Shown: in pieces, positions 44,812 to 52,892 of the stretch
How positions within the stretch are numbered: position 1 is the stretch's first letter
How the letters are laid out: each line of letters starts with the position of its first letter
Assembly (NCBI RefSeq): GCF_018613195.1
Contig: NZ_JAGGQQ010000011.1
Location: 1 to 64,000 of the forward strand
Length of the DNA: 64,000 bases
Direction of reading: 5' to 3'
DNA from: Bacillus sp. ISL-45
GTDB lineage: Bacteria > Bacillota > Bacilli > Bacillales > Cytobacillaceae
The notes under the pieces: generated by a model
What the model was told of the DNA's origin: nothing
The model's database searches: none
Seen by the model: the letters and a program-made list of their open reading frames with translations, nothing else
Program-made: the position numbers and the translations under genes

Positions 44812-47175
44812 ATGGAAATCCAGCATGGAACATCCTCGAAGGCAGTGGTCAAGAAAAATAGAAACTCACTGCTGAAATCCGTACTCATCATCACATTATT
44901 ACTTAGCTTTACAGTACTCCTGACAGGAGGTTACTGGATCTTTAAAGATATGGCTCCTAGGCCGCTAGAAGTGACAAACGAAAAGGGAGAGGTCATCTTA
45001 ACGAAAGAAAGCATCATGGGAGGGCAGGCTGTCTTCCAGAAATATGGTTTGATGGATTATGGAACTGTATTAGGGCATGGATCCTATATGGGGCCTGATT
45101 ACACGGCAGAGGCACTGAAAATTTATACTGATGGGATGCATGACTTCAAGTCACAAGAAAAATATGGTAAGGGTTTTAAAGCGTTGACGGGAGATGAACA
45201 AACAATCATCCGGGACACTGTCATGAAGGAGATGCGTGAAAACCGTTATGTGCCGGATACCGATAAGCTGGTGCTGACAGAGGCACAAATAAATGGGCAC
45301 GAAAAGGTAAGGGAATTCTATCATACTATTTTTACTGAAGGTGATCAGTGGGGTCTAAAGCCAGGGTTAATTCAGGAAAAACATATGCCGGACGGGGAGC
45401 GAGCCTGGGTATCAAAGGGCGATCAGATTGAGCAAATCGCTGATTTCTTTTTCTGGACAGCATGGCTTTCAAGTACAGAAAGACCCGAAGATGATATTAC
45501 TTATACAAATAACTGGCCATATTATGAGGATGCCGGAAACACTATGTCCTTCTCTGCAATCTGGTGGAGTGGTGCGAGTGTGACCATATTGATTCTATTC
45601 GTAGGATTAATCCTGTTTGTTTTCTACCGTTATCATTTAGGGATGCAAGAGGCTTATACAGCCGGGAACTTCCCGAAAATCGATTTGAGGAAGCTTCCGC
45701 TTACATCCTCGCAATTGAAAACAGGTAAATATTTCGCGGTTGTTTCTGTACTGTTCTTTGTTCAGGCAATGTTCGGAGCGCTGCTCGCTCACTATTATAT
45801 CGAGCCTGACAGTTTCTTTGGAATGAAGTGGGTCCATGATATCCTGCCATTCAATATTACAAAAGGATTCCACCTTCAGCTGGCAATCTTCTGGATTGCG
45901 ACTGCATGGTTAGGAATGGGCATCTTCATCGCTCCGCTGGTCGGCGGGCATGAACCAAAGCGCCAGGGAATACTAGTCGACATATTATTCTGGGCACTAG
46001 TTGTGCTTGTAGCCGGCAGCATGATTGGCCAATGGCTTGGTGCAAACGGCTACCTGGGCAACAATTGGTTCTTATTAGGTCACCAGGGCTGGGAATACCT
46101 TGAGCTGGGACGCATATGGCAGTTCATTCTTGCGACCGGAATGCTGATCTGGCTGTTCATCGTATTCCGCGGGATCAAGAGTGGGTTGAAGAGGGAATCA
46201 GACAAAGGCGGCCTGATTCACCTGTTGTTTTACTCAGCAATTGCCGTGCCAGCATTTTACTTCTTCGCTTTCATGATCAATCCAGGCACACACTATACCT
46301 TTGCTGACTACTGGCGCTGGTGGATCATCCATCTCTGGGTTGAAGGAATATTCGAAGTTTTCGCAGTCGTTGTCATTGGTTTCTTAATGGTCCAAATGAA
46401 GCTAGTCACGAAAAAATCAACAATAAAAGCATTATACTTCCAGTTAATCCTGCTGATGGGAGCAGGTGTCATCGGTATCGGCCACCATTTTTATTACAAT
46501 GGTTCTTCCGAAGTCTGGATTGCGCTCGGTTCTGTATTCTCTGCTCTGGAAGTCATCCCGTTGACCTTGCTCATTCTGGAAGCATATGAACAGTACAAAA
46601 TGATGAGGGATGGGGGAGTTGATTTCCCTTATAAAGGTACATTCTGGTTCTTGATTTCAGTAGCCATTTGGAATCTGGTAGGTGCAGGTGTACTTGGCTT
46701 CCTGATCAACCTGCCTGCAGTCAGCTTCCTTGAGCACGGCCAATTCCTGACACCAGCACACGGCCACGCGGCGATGATGGGTGTGTATGGAATGTTCGCA
46801 GGCGCAGTATTGATCTACTCATTGCGCAATATTGTGAAGCCTGAAAAGTGGAACGACAGGTGGGTTAAATTCATAGTCATCATGCTGAACGCAGGCTTGG
46901 CTGGCATGGTATTCCTGTCATTGCTGCCAGTCGGATATCTTCAGTTAAAAGAAGCATATTTCAATGGTTATGCAGCTTCACGTTCATCTCAGTTCTTACA
47001 GCGGGAAACAGTTGAAATGCTCCTGACGCTGAGGGCAATACCAGATACGATTTTCTTGATTGGTGTTGCTGCGCTGGCAATATTCAGCTTAAAAGCACTC
47101 TTCAATCTCCGTAATGTGACACATAAAGAAGAAGAACAGCTGCCAGTAAAAGATTTGGCTATTGATGAAGATTAA
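44812..47175 (+). CDS. norB: Quinol-dependent nitric oxide reductase (qNorB)
   Basis: Single-subunit NO reductase of 787 residues that reduces NO to N2O with quinol electrons. An N-terminal TM helix and a large extracytoplasmic domain (about 40-240, cytochrome c-like but without CxxCH) precede 12 TM helices. Haem and non-haem iron ligands are seen in GFHLQLAIFW (about 353), IIHLWVEG (about 507), IGIGHHFYYNG (about 558) and HGHAAMMGVYG (about 648). This length and the fused N-terminal domain mark the quinol-type enzyme. GGGAAGGGGTG precedes the ATG at 44812. It is divergent from a Crp/Fnr gene; a terminator follows. Confidence 0.95.
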   Translation: MEIQHGTSSKAVVKKNRNSLLKSVLIITLLLSFTVLLTGGYWIFKDMAPRPLEVTNEKGEVILTKESIMGGQAVFQKYGLMDYGTVLGHGSYMGPDYTAEALKIYTDGMHDFKSQEKYGKGFKALTGDEQTIIRDTVMKEMRENRYVPDTDKLVLTEAQINGHEKVREFYHTIFTEGDQWGLKPGLIQEKHMPDGERAWVSKGDQIEQIADFFFWTAWLSSTERPEDDITYTNNWPYYEDAGNTMSFSAIWWSGASVTILILFVGLILFVFYRYHLGMQEAYTAGNFPKIDLRKLPLTSSQLKTGKYFAVVSVLFFVQAMFGALLAHYYIEPDSFFGMKWVHDILPFNITKGFHLQLAIFWIATAWLGMGIFIAPLVGGHEPKRQGILVDILFWALVVLVAGSMIGQWLGANGYLGNNWFLLGHQGWEYLELGRIWQFILATGMLIWLFIVFRGIKSGLKRESDKGGLIHLLFYSAIAVPAFYFFAFMINPGTHYTFADYWRWWIIHLWVEGIFEVFAVVVIGFLMVQMKLVTKKSTIKALYFQLILLMGAGVIGIGHHFYYNGSSEVWIALGSVFSALEVIPLTLLILEAYEQYKMMRDGGVDFPYKGTFWFLISVAIWNLVGAGVLGFLINLPAVSFLEHGQFLTPAHGHAAMMGVYGMFAGAVLIYSLRNIVKPEKWNDRWVKFIVIMLNAGLAGMVFLSLLPVGYLQLKEAYFNGYAASRSSQFLQRETVEMLLTLRAIPDTIFLIGVAALAIFSLKALFNLRNVTHKEEEQLPVKDLAIDED

Positions 47176-47179
47176 TAGG

Positions 47180-47210
47180 AAAACCGCAAAGCGTTAGCTT
47201 TGCGGTTTTT
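47180..47210. terminator. Terminator between norB and the small zinc protein
   Basis: AAAACCGCAAAGC-GTTA-GCTTTGCGGTTTT with a T run; it also lies at the 3' end of the convergent gene and may work both ways. Confidence 0.9.
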
Positions 47211-47211
47211 A

Positions 47212-47346
47212 TTATGATTTTTGTTCCTCTTCTTTTTCGCATTCAAAACAAAGCACTTTCCCATCTTTATGTACACCATTCAAAAAACCATCCAGGCAAA
47301 AAATCTCTTTTCCACAACGATCGCAGCTGCCAACTAGCTCCTTCAA
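47212..47346 (-). CDS. Small zinc-ribbon-like protein (44 residues)
   Basis: Reverse-strand product MKELVGSCDRCGKEIFCLDG… ending VLCFECEKEEEQKS. Two CxxC knuckles (C8-C11 and C33-C36) predict one bound zinc or iron; a further Cys is at 17. It starts with TTG preceded by GGGGAGGGGAT, a very strong site. It converges on norB and shares its terminator. Below usual gene-calling length. Function unknown. Confidence 0.75.
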   Translation of the reverse strand: MKELVGSCDRCGKEIFCLDGFLNGVHKDGKVLCFECEKEEEQKS

Positions 47347-47459
47347 AAAATCCCCTCCCCTTCATAGAATTCTCTCTAGAAAAAGTAGTTCCTCTATTTT
47401 TTTACAGATCACATTTAGAGGTGACTGAACTTCTCGAATGAAAGAAGTCATAGTTACTC

Positions 47460-47502
47460 TGTGACCGCGCTCACTACAAGTGGGATACAGGAGAATTATA
47501 AT
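47460..47502 (+). promoter_or_regulatory. Fnr/Crp box and -10 of the lone DUF2249 gene
   Basis: TGTGACCGCGCTCACT (47460-47475), nine of ten matches to TGTGA-N6-TCACA. Its centre (47467.5) is 29.5 bp before a perfect TATAAT (47497-47502). Confidence 0.88.
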
Positions 47503-47542
47503 GTAAATGTAAAGGAAATCAGAAATTAAAGGAGAGAGTGAA

Positions 47543-47776
47543 ATGACTTTCAATGTTATTATCAATGTTCCTGATTATGCCCCACGGGAAAAACACCCGA
47601 CCATATTCCAAAACTTTGACTCACTGCACAAGGGGGAATTCATGCAAATCGTCAATGACCATGACCCTAGACCGCTGCAATACCAATTCATGATGGAACG
47701 CCCGGAGTCATTTTCATGGGAGTATCTAGAGGAAGGCCCAGAAACATGGCGAGTGGCAATCGGTAAAACGAAATAA
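47543..47776 (+). CDS. DUF2249 domain protein (77 residues)
   Basis: MTFNVIINVPDYAPREKHPT…, then MQIVNDHDPRPLQYQFMMER and WEYLEEGPETWRVAIGK: the DHDPxPL form of DUF2249 that is often linked to hemerythrin-like and NO-response proteins. AAAGGAGAG precedes the ATG. Monocistronic, with its own Fnr-type promoter and a TTCG-capped terminator. With the two at 43.3-43.8 kb it makes three DUF2249 genes in this island. Confidence 0.88.
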   Translation: MTFNVIINVPDYAPREKHPTIFQNFDSLHKGEFMQIVNDHDPRPLQYQFMMERPESFSWEYLEEGPETWRVAIGKTK

Positions 47777-47805
47777 TTATCTGGAAAACATCCTATGATT
47801 CTATT

Positions 47806-47835
47806 AAACAACAGGTTCGCCTGTTGTTTTTATTT
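47806..47835 (+). terminator. Terminator of the lone DUF2249 gene
   Basis: AAACAACAGG-TTCG-CCTGTTGTTT, a perfect stem with a UUCG tetraloop, then TTATTT. MITE copy 3 is inserted right at its end. Confidence 0.92.
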
Positions 47836-48017
47836 GGCTCTTTTCTCAAACTTTGTTGCTATTGACTACAAAATCGGGTTGAATGACCAATATGTTCTTC
47901 GCAAAGTTGACTCTTTTGTGAAAAAAGAGCATGTCAAACTTAATACCGACCTGCAAAATGGCTTTATTACGTTAAAATCAACTTTAGGATTTTAACAATA
48001 ATCTTTACGAAACAGCC
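47836..48017. mobile_element. MITE copy 3 (182 bp)
   Basis: Flanked by the perfect 8-bp duplication TTTTATTT (47828-47835 and 48018-48025). Left end GGCTCTTTTCTCAAACTTTG; right end, read inward, GGCTGTTTCGTAAAGATTA. The internal GTTAAAATC … GATTTTAAC palindrome is slightly changed in its loop. It takes up most of the 47777-48168 gap, which has no other gene. Confidence 0.87.
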
Positions 48018-48168
48018 TTTTATTTTGTTTCACAATTCATTAAGTTCATAAAGAATACGGCTTCAGCGCACACCCCTTTTAGGCGGGATGGCTTTTAGAT
48101 TTTCTTGAACGTAAAGTTCAGAAAAGTATGATAAGATAGACGAGAAAGAGAAAAATGGGGTGAAATGA

Positions 48169-49677
48169 ATGAGTGAAGTCATGCAAACAGAAAAGAAATT
48201 TTTGGATTATGTCAAAAAAATGGCTGCCTATGGAGAGGCGCTTTCTTTGATTTATTGGGATTTAAGGACAGGAGCCCCAAAAAAGGGAGCAGGTCAGCGT
48301 TCTGAAGTGATCGGAGTACTATCTTCAGAGCTTTTTAACATGTCAACATCAGAAGAAATGGCATCATACATAGCACGACTTTCTAATGAAACAAGTTTAT
48401 CTGAGATTACCCGTAAAACGCTGGATGAGTGCAGAAAGGATTATGACCGCAATAAAAAAATCCCTGCAGAAGAATATCTTGAATATGTGATTCTTCAATC
48501 AAAAGCAGAAAGTGTTTGGGAAGAGGCAAAAGCAGAGTCCGATTTTGAAATGTTCAGACCGTATCTTGAAAAATTGGTGGATACCACTAAGAGATTCATT
48601 GGTTACTGGGGATATGAAGGCAATAAATACAACACCTTGCTCGATATGTATGAACCTGGGGTCACGGTCGATGTTTTGGACCAGGTGTTTGGAGACCTTC
48701 GTGAAAAAATTGTCCCGCTTGTACAGCAGATTTCCAGTTCAACTGCCAAACCTGATACAGAGTTCCTTTTTGAGCATTTTCCTAAAGAAAAGCAGCGTGC
48801 TTTCAGCCTCGAGATCCTAAAGCAAATGGGATATGATTTTGATGCAGGCCGGCTTGATGAAACGGTTCACCCATTCGCAATGGGGCTTAACCCAGGAGAT
48901 GTAAGGGTTACGACGAAATATGATGAAGCAGATTTCAGGACAGCTGTTTTCGGTACCATTCATGAAGGCGGCCACGCTCTTTATGAACAAAACATCTCGG
49001 ATGAACTGGTTGGAACTCCTCTGAGTTCAGGCACTTCAATGGGCATCCATGAATCACAGTCGCTTTTCTATGAGAACTTTGTTGGACGAAATTACTCTTT
49101 CTGGAAGCACAACTACAGCCTGCTGCAGGAGTTCTCTGAAGGACAGTTTACCGGGGTGGAGGCAGAGGAATTCTATCGTGCAATTAATGAGTCCAAGCCA
49201 AGCTTGATCAGGATTGAGGCAGATGAGCTGACATATCCACTCCATGTGATGGTACGATATGAAATTGAAAAAGGCTTATTCAATGATGAAATTGAAGTAA
49301 AGGACCTTCCGCAGATCTGGAATGATAGATATGAACAGTATCTCGGAATCAGGCCGGAAAATGATGCACAAGGTGTGCTGCAGGATGTACACTGGGCAGG
49401 AGGCAGCTTTGGCTACTTCCCATCCTATGCTTTAGGCTATATGTATGCAGCGCAGTTCAAGAATGCTATGCTCAAAGATTTGCCTGACTATGAGGCACTC
49501 CTGGAACAAGGAAATCTTCAGCCGGTTAAAGAGTGGATGACTGAGAAAGTCCATAAGCATGGAAAAATGAAAAAACCGCTTGAAATATTGACTGATGTAA
49601 CTGGAGAGGGACTTAATGCTCAGTACTTAGTCGATTATTTATACGAAAAATACAATAAAGTATATCAGCTGGTTTAA
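48169..49677 (+). CDS. ypwA: Carboxypeptidase Taq-like, M32 family (YpwA)
   Basis: Zinc metallocarboxypeptidase of 502 residues. The catalytic HEGGH (H265, E266, H269) is followed by the second family motif MGIHESQSLFYENF that supplies the third zinc ligand, and by RIEADELTYPLH. Mostly helical cytosolic enzyme that trims C-terminal residues from peptides. GGGGTGAA precedes the ATG. It follows the ypsC region as in B. subtilis, although the NO island has been placed between them here. Confidence 0.94.
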   Translation: MSEVMQTEKKFLDYVKKMAAYGEALSLIYWDLRTGAPKKGAGQRSEVIGVLSSELFNMSTSEEMASYIARLSNETSLSEITRKTLDECRKDYDRNKKIPAEEYLEYVILQSKAESVWEEAKAESDFEMFRPYLEKLVDTTKRFIGYWGYEGNKYNTLLDMYEPGVTVDVLDQVFGDLREKIVPLVQQISSSTAKPDTEFLFEHFPKEKQRAFSLEILKQMGYDFDAGRLDETVHPFAMGLNPGDVRVTTKYDEADFRTAVFGTIHEGGHALYEQNISDELVGTPLSSGTSMGIHESQSLFYENFVGRNYSFWKHNYSLLQEFSEGQFTGVEAEEFYRAINESKPSLIRIEADELTYPLHVMVRYEIEKGLFNDEIEVKDLPQIWNDRYEQYLGIRPENDAQGVLQDVHWAGGSFGYFPSYALGYMYAAQFKNAMLKDLPDYEALLEQGNLQPVKEWMTEKVHKHGKMKKPLEILTDVTGEGLNAQYLVDYLYEKYNKVYQLV

Positions 49678-49699
49678 TAAGATTCTTTTTTAGAAAATA

Positions 49700-49725
49700 A
49701 GATGGCAGTCTTCCTGCCATCTTTT
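49700..49725 (+). terminator. Terminator of ypwA
   Basis: AGATGGCAG … CTGCCATCT followed by TTTTC. Confidence 0.85.
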
Positions 49726-49739
49726 CTGTGGGTGAATGT

Positions 49740-50645
49740 ATGTACGGGAAATTGCCTTATTTTATGATCGCATTTGCTGCGGCAATGTGGGGCCTGATTG
49801 GTTTTTTTGTTAAAGGCCTGAATAATGCCGGGTTCAGTGCTATGGAGATTGTGGCTATCCGTGTGTTGACCGCAGCCATTATTTTGATTCTGGTGGGAAT
49901 TGCTTTTTACCGAAGTCATTTAAAAATCAGGGTGAAAGACTTGTATCTTTTTGTGGGTACAGGAATTTTAAGCATTGTTTTTTTTAATTGGTCTTATTTT
50001 ACGGCAATCAACCTGATGAACATCCCGATTGCTGTAGCTTTACTGTATACTTCTCCTGCTTTTGTTGCGGTTTTATCATTTCTTTTCCTGAAAGAAAGCA
50101 TTAACAGGAGGAAGCTGTTGGCGATTGTCATGACGGTCATCGGCTGCACACTTGCCGCAGGCATTACAGGGCACGGGGGGACGTCATTTTCTGTCTCCAG
50201 TATCCTTATTGGCCTAGGGGCAGGGTTCGGCTACGCTCTTTACAGTATATTTGGCAAGGTGGCATTAAGGCGGTACCATCCTTTTACGGTCACTTTGTAT
50301 ACATTCCTTGTGGCTTCGGCTGCCCTGGCTCCGACAACTGGTATAGTCAGCAAGGCTTCTGTCCTTTTCACCGGGAATGCGTGGCTTTATGCGATAGGCT
50401 TAGGGATCTTCCCGACTGTGATTGCATATTTTGCATACTCCTGGGGCCTTGAAAGGACGGAAAGCAGTACTGCTGCAGTAGTTGCTACACTGGAACCTGT
50501 CATTGCCACCATGCTGGGAATACTGGTGTATGGTGACAGGCTGGGCGGTCTTCAGATGCTCGGATCTGCGTTGATTATCATATCTGTAATATCTATCAAT
50601 ATCTCAATTCCCATCAGGAAGCAAAAAAAGCACTTCACTGTGTGA
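49740..50645 (+). CDS. DMT superfamily transporter (EamA domains)
   Basis: A 301-residue membrane protein with ten TM helices in two EamA repeats, typical of drug/metabolite exporters. Characteristic features: FAAAMWGLIGFFVKG at the start, LLYTSPAFVAVLSFLFLKE at the end of repeat 1 and ATLEPVIATMLGILVYGD at the end of repeat 2. Substrate cannot be told from sequence. The ATG at 49740 is preceded by GGGTGA; GTG 49728 lies inside that stretch. Own terminator follows at 50703. Confidence 0.88.
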   Translation: MYGKLPYFMIAFAAAMWGLIGFFVKGLNNAGFSAMEIVAIRVLTAAIILILVGIAFYRSHLKIRVKDLYLFVGTGILSIVFFNWSYFTAINLMNIPIAVALLYTSPAFVAVLSFLFLKESINRRKLLAIVMTVIGCTLAAGITGHGGTSFSVSSILIGLGAGFGYALYSIFGKVALRRYHPFTVTLYTFLVASAALAPTTGIVSKASVLFTGNAWLYAIGLGIFPTVIAYFAYSWGLERTESSTAAVVATLEPVIATMLGILVYGDRLGGLQMLGSALIIISVISINISIPIRKQKKHFTV

Positions 50646-50702
50646 TTCAATCTCGTTTGAAGTGGTAAAAAAGCAAATAATAAACGCACGAATTAACAGA
50701 GA

Positions 50703-50736
50703 AAGGAGCCTGGTCACAAACCCAGGCTCCTTTTCC
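50703..50736 (+). terminator. Terminator of the EamA gene
   Basis: AAAGGAGCCTGG … CCAGGCTCCTTTT. Confidence 0.9.
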
Positions 50737-50924
50737 TTTAAATTAAAGCACTTTTTGGTTTAGGTAAATTGTTTCACTTTAGATTGTAATCAAAGATTTT
50801 TAGCGAAAAATGCAGATAACTTAGGGGGCAACTAGACAAAGGATTATGTTTTGTGATAAATTATTACAGTAAAAATCCTTTGAAAACTACATATTTTTAA
50901 ATCGATGAAAAGGAAAGTAGTTTT

Positions 50925-51155
50925 TGCTATATTCGATAGCGAGCCGGGGACGGTGGAAGCCTGGCGATGAAGCATAAATGAAGAACACCTTTGAGTTCTA
51001 ACCGAAAGGGATATCGTGAGTAGGCTTAGACGTTTCCAGCACGTTATAGACTGGGATATGCAATAGTAAAGCTGGTCATTTTATGACAATTTGGGTGGTA
51101 CCGCGGAAGTTCAGCCTTTCGTCCCTTTTTTGGGGATAGAAGGCTTTTTTTATTG
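50925..51155 (+). promoter_or_regulatory. T-box riboswitch upstream of asnS
   Basis: The invariant T-box GGGTGGTACCGCG lies at about 51092-51104 and is followed by a terminator whose stem AGCCTTTC … GATAGAAGGCT ends in a T run (51113-51152). Stem I elements with GAGTAGG (AGUA-like) lie near 51018. A plausible Asn specifier codon AAC is at 51000-51002, but I assign it only tentatively. Uncharged tRNA-Asn would stabilise the antiterminator and allow asnS expression. Confidence 0.92.
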
Positions 51156-51183
51156 CAAAAAAATTACCATAAGGAGGCTAATT

Positions 51184-52575
51184 ATGATTAAGACCGTAGT
51201 AAAAGATTTATACAGAAATCAAGAAAATTTTAAAGACAAAACTGTTCAAATTACAGGGTGGATCCGTACGCTACGCGATTCCAAAACCATTGGTTTTATG
51301 GAGTTAAACGATGGAACATTCTTTAAGAGTGTACAAGTTGTTTTTGAAGATACCCTTGATAACTTCAAAGAAATTACAAAGTTGCCTATTAGCTCTTCTG
51401 TTTTAGTAGAAGGTGAATTTGTTCCAACTCCTGAAATGAAGCAGCCGTTTGAAATTAAAGCAACAAAAATTGTAGTCGAGGGATTGTCGGATACAGATTA
51501 CCCTATACAAAAAAAGAGACATACCCTTGAATATTTGAGAACAATCGCTCATTTACGTCCGAGAGCCAACGCCTTCTCAGCCGTCTTCAGAGTAAGATCT
51601 CTTGCATCCTATGCCCTTCATAAATTCTTTCAAGACAAAGGGTTTGTATATGTACATACACCGATTATTACCGGAAGTGATACTGAAGGAGCAGGGGAGA
51701 TGTTCCGTGTAACATCAATGGACTTGAACCAGCTTCCAAAAACCGAAGACGGAAAAGTGGATGACAGTGCAGATTTCTTCGGTAAAGAAACAAACTTAAC
51801 TGTTAGCGGCCAATTAAATGTCGAAAGCTTTGCTCTTGCTTTCCGTAATGTGTATACCTTTGGTCCGACATTCAGAGCAGAAAATTCCAATACGGCACGA
51901 CATGCCTCAGAATTCTGGATGATCGAGCCGGAAGTTGCCTTTGCAGAATTACCGGATATCATGGACCTTGGAGAAGAAATGGTCAAGTATGTCATTGATT
52001 ACGTTTTTGAACATGCACCAGAAGAAATGGCCTTCTTTAACAGCTTTATTGATAAAACACTTATCGAAAGATTGAAGAATGCATTAGAATCCGATTTCGG
52101 ACGCGTTACTTATAGCGAAGCTGTTGAATTATTGAAGAACTCAGATAAGGAATTTGAATACCCTGTTGAATGGGGTACAGATTTGCAAACGGAACATGAA
52201 CGTTACCTTAGCGAGGAAATTTACAAACGTCCTGTCTTCGTAACCGACTATCCGAAAGAAATTAAGGCATTTTATATGCGAGCGAATGAGGATGGCAAGA
52301 CAGTTGCCGCGACAGACCTTTTGGTTCCCGGCATTGGCGAGTTAATCGGCGGAAGCCAGCGTGAGGAAAGAGAAGACGTTCTTGCAGAGCGAATTAAAGA
52401 ACTTGGTATGGCGGAAGAAGATTACTGGTGGTATCTCGAGCTTAGAAAATACGGCAGCACAAAGCATTCTGGTTATGGTATTGGATTCGAACGACTTGTT
52501 ATGTATCTAACTGGAATGAAAAACATCCGCGATGTCATTCCATTCCCTCGTACACCAGGAAATGCAGAATTTTAA
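51184..52575 (+). CDS. asnS: Asparaginyl-tRNA synthetase (463-residue type)
   Basis: Class IIb aminoacyl-tRNA synthetase: N-terminal OB-fold anticodon-binding domain (about 1-110, [20 protein letters not shown]) and catalytic core with motif 2 [20 protein letters not shown], and motif 3 [15 protein letters not shown]. At 463 residues, with the insert around [20 protein letters not shown], it is the type found in clostridia and many Gram-negatives, not the ~430-residue form that B. subtilis has between aspB and dnaD. AAGGAGG lies 5 bp before the ATG. Codons look more AT-rich than those of neighbours. Together this suggests acquisition by transfer. Confidence 0.95.
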   Translation: MIKTVVKDLYRNQENFKDKTVQITGWIRTLRDSKTIGFMELNDGTFFKSVQVVFEDTLDNFKEITKLPISSSVLVEGEFVPTPEMKQPFEIKATKIVVEGLSDTDYPIQKKRHTLEYLRTIAHLRPRANAFSAVFRVRSLASYALHKFFQDKGFVYVHTPIITGSDTEGAGEMFRVTSMDLNQLPKTEDGKVDDSADFFGKETNLTVSGQLNVESFALAFRNVYTFGPTFRAENSNTARHASEFWMIEPEVAFAELPDIMDLGEEMVKYVIDYVFEHAPEEMAFFNSFIDKTLIERLKNALESDFGRVTYSEAVELLKNSDKEFEYPVEWGTDLQTEHERYLSEEIYKRPVFVTDYPKEIKAFYMRANEDGKTVAATDLLVPGIGELIGGSQREEREDVLAERIKELGMAEEDYWWYLELRKYGSTKHSGYGIGFERLVMYLTGMKNIRDVIPFPRTPGNAEF

Positions 52576-52597
52576 TTAAAATATGTGTAAAAATGCA

Positions 52598-52627
52598 AAA
52601 TAGGATGCTGAGGCATCCTATTTTTTT
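52598..52627 (+). terminator. Terminator of asnS
   Basis: AAATAGGATGC-TGAG-GCATCCTATTT followed by a T run. Confidence 0.92.
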
Positions 52628-52633
52628 CATGGA

Positions 52634-52738
52634 AGTCGAATAAGCTATTCCATGATGCGGCCCATAACAAGCCTCTTATATTGGTAGGCATCGGGTTATG
52701 TTCGATTTTAATGGCAGGTATTTTGTATGTAAAATAAC
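52634..52738 (+). pseudogene. Possible 3' remnant of a membrane protein gene
   Basis: An open frame without a start reads KSNKLFHDAAHNKPLILVGI followed by a hydrophobic stretch ending ILYVK and a stop (TAA near 52736). It looks like the C-terminal TM segment of a small membrane protein, cut at the asnS terminator. Low confidence. The remaining 52576-52892 gap holds only the two terminators. Confidence 0.3.
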
Positions 52739-52827
52739 AGGGCGGGAATGACAAGATCAGCATGCTAAATAGTGTGATATTAAGTTTTTTATTTATATGT
52801 TAATCGTATAAATGCTGCTAAAACAAC

Positions 52828-52870
52828 AAAAAACAGGGTGAAATTTTTTGCAATTTCATACCCTGTTTTG
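52828..52870 (-). terminator. Terminator of the ba3 oxidase operon
   Basis: AAAACAGGGT … ACCCTGTTTT with an inner GAAATT/AATTTC pairing; T-rich on the reverse strand side. Confidence 0.88.
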
Positions 52871-52892
52871 GTTGATTCATAGAAAGTGTTTT

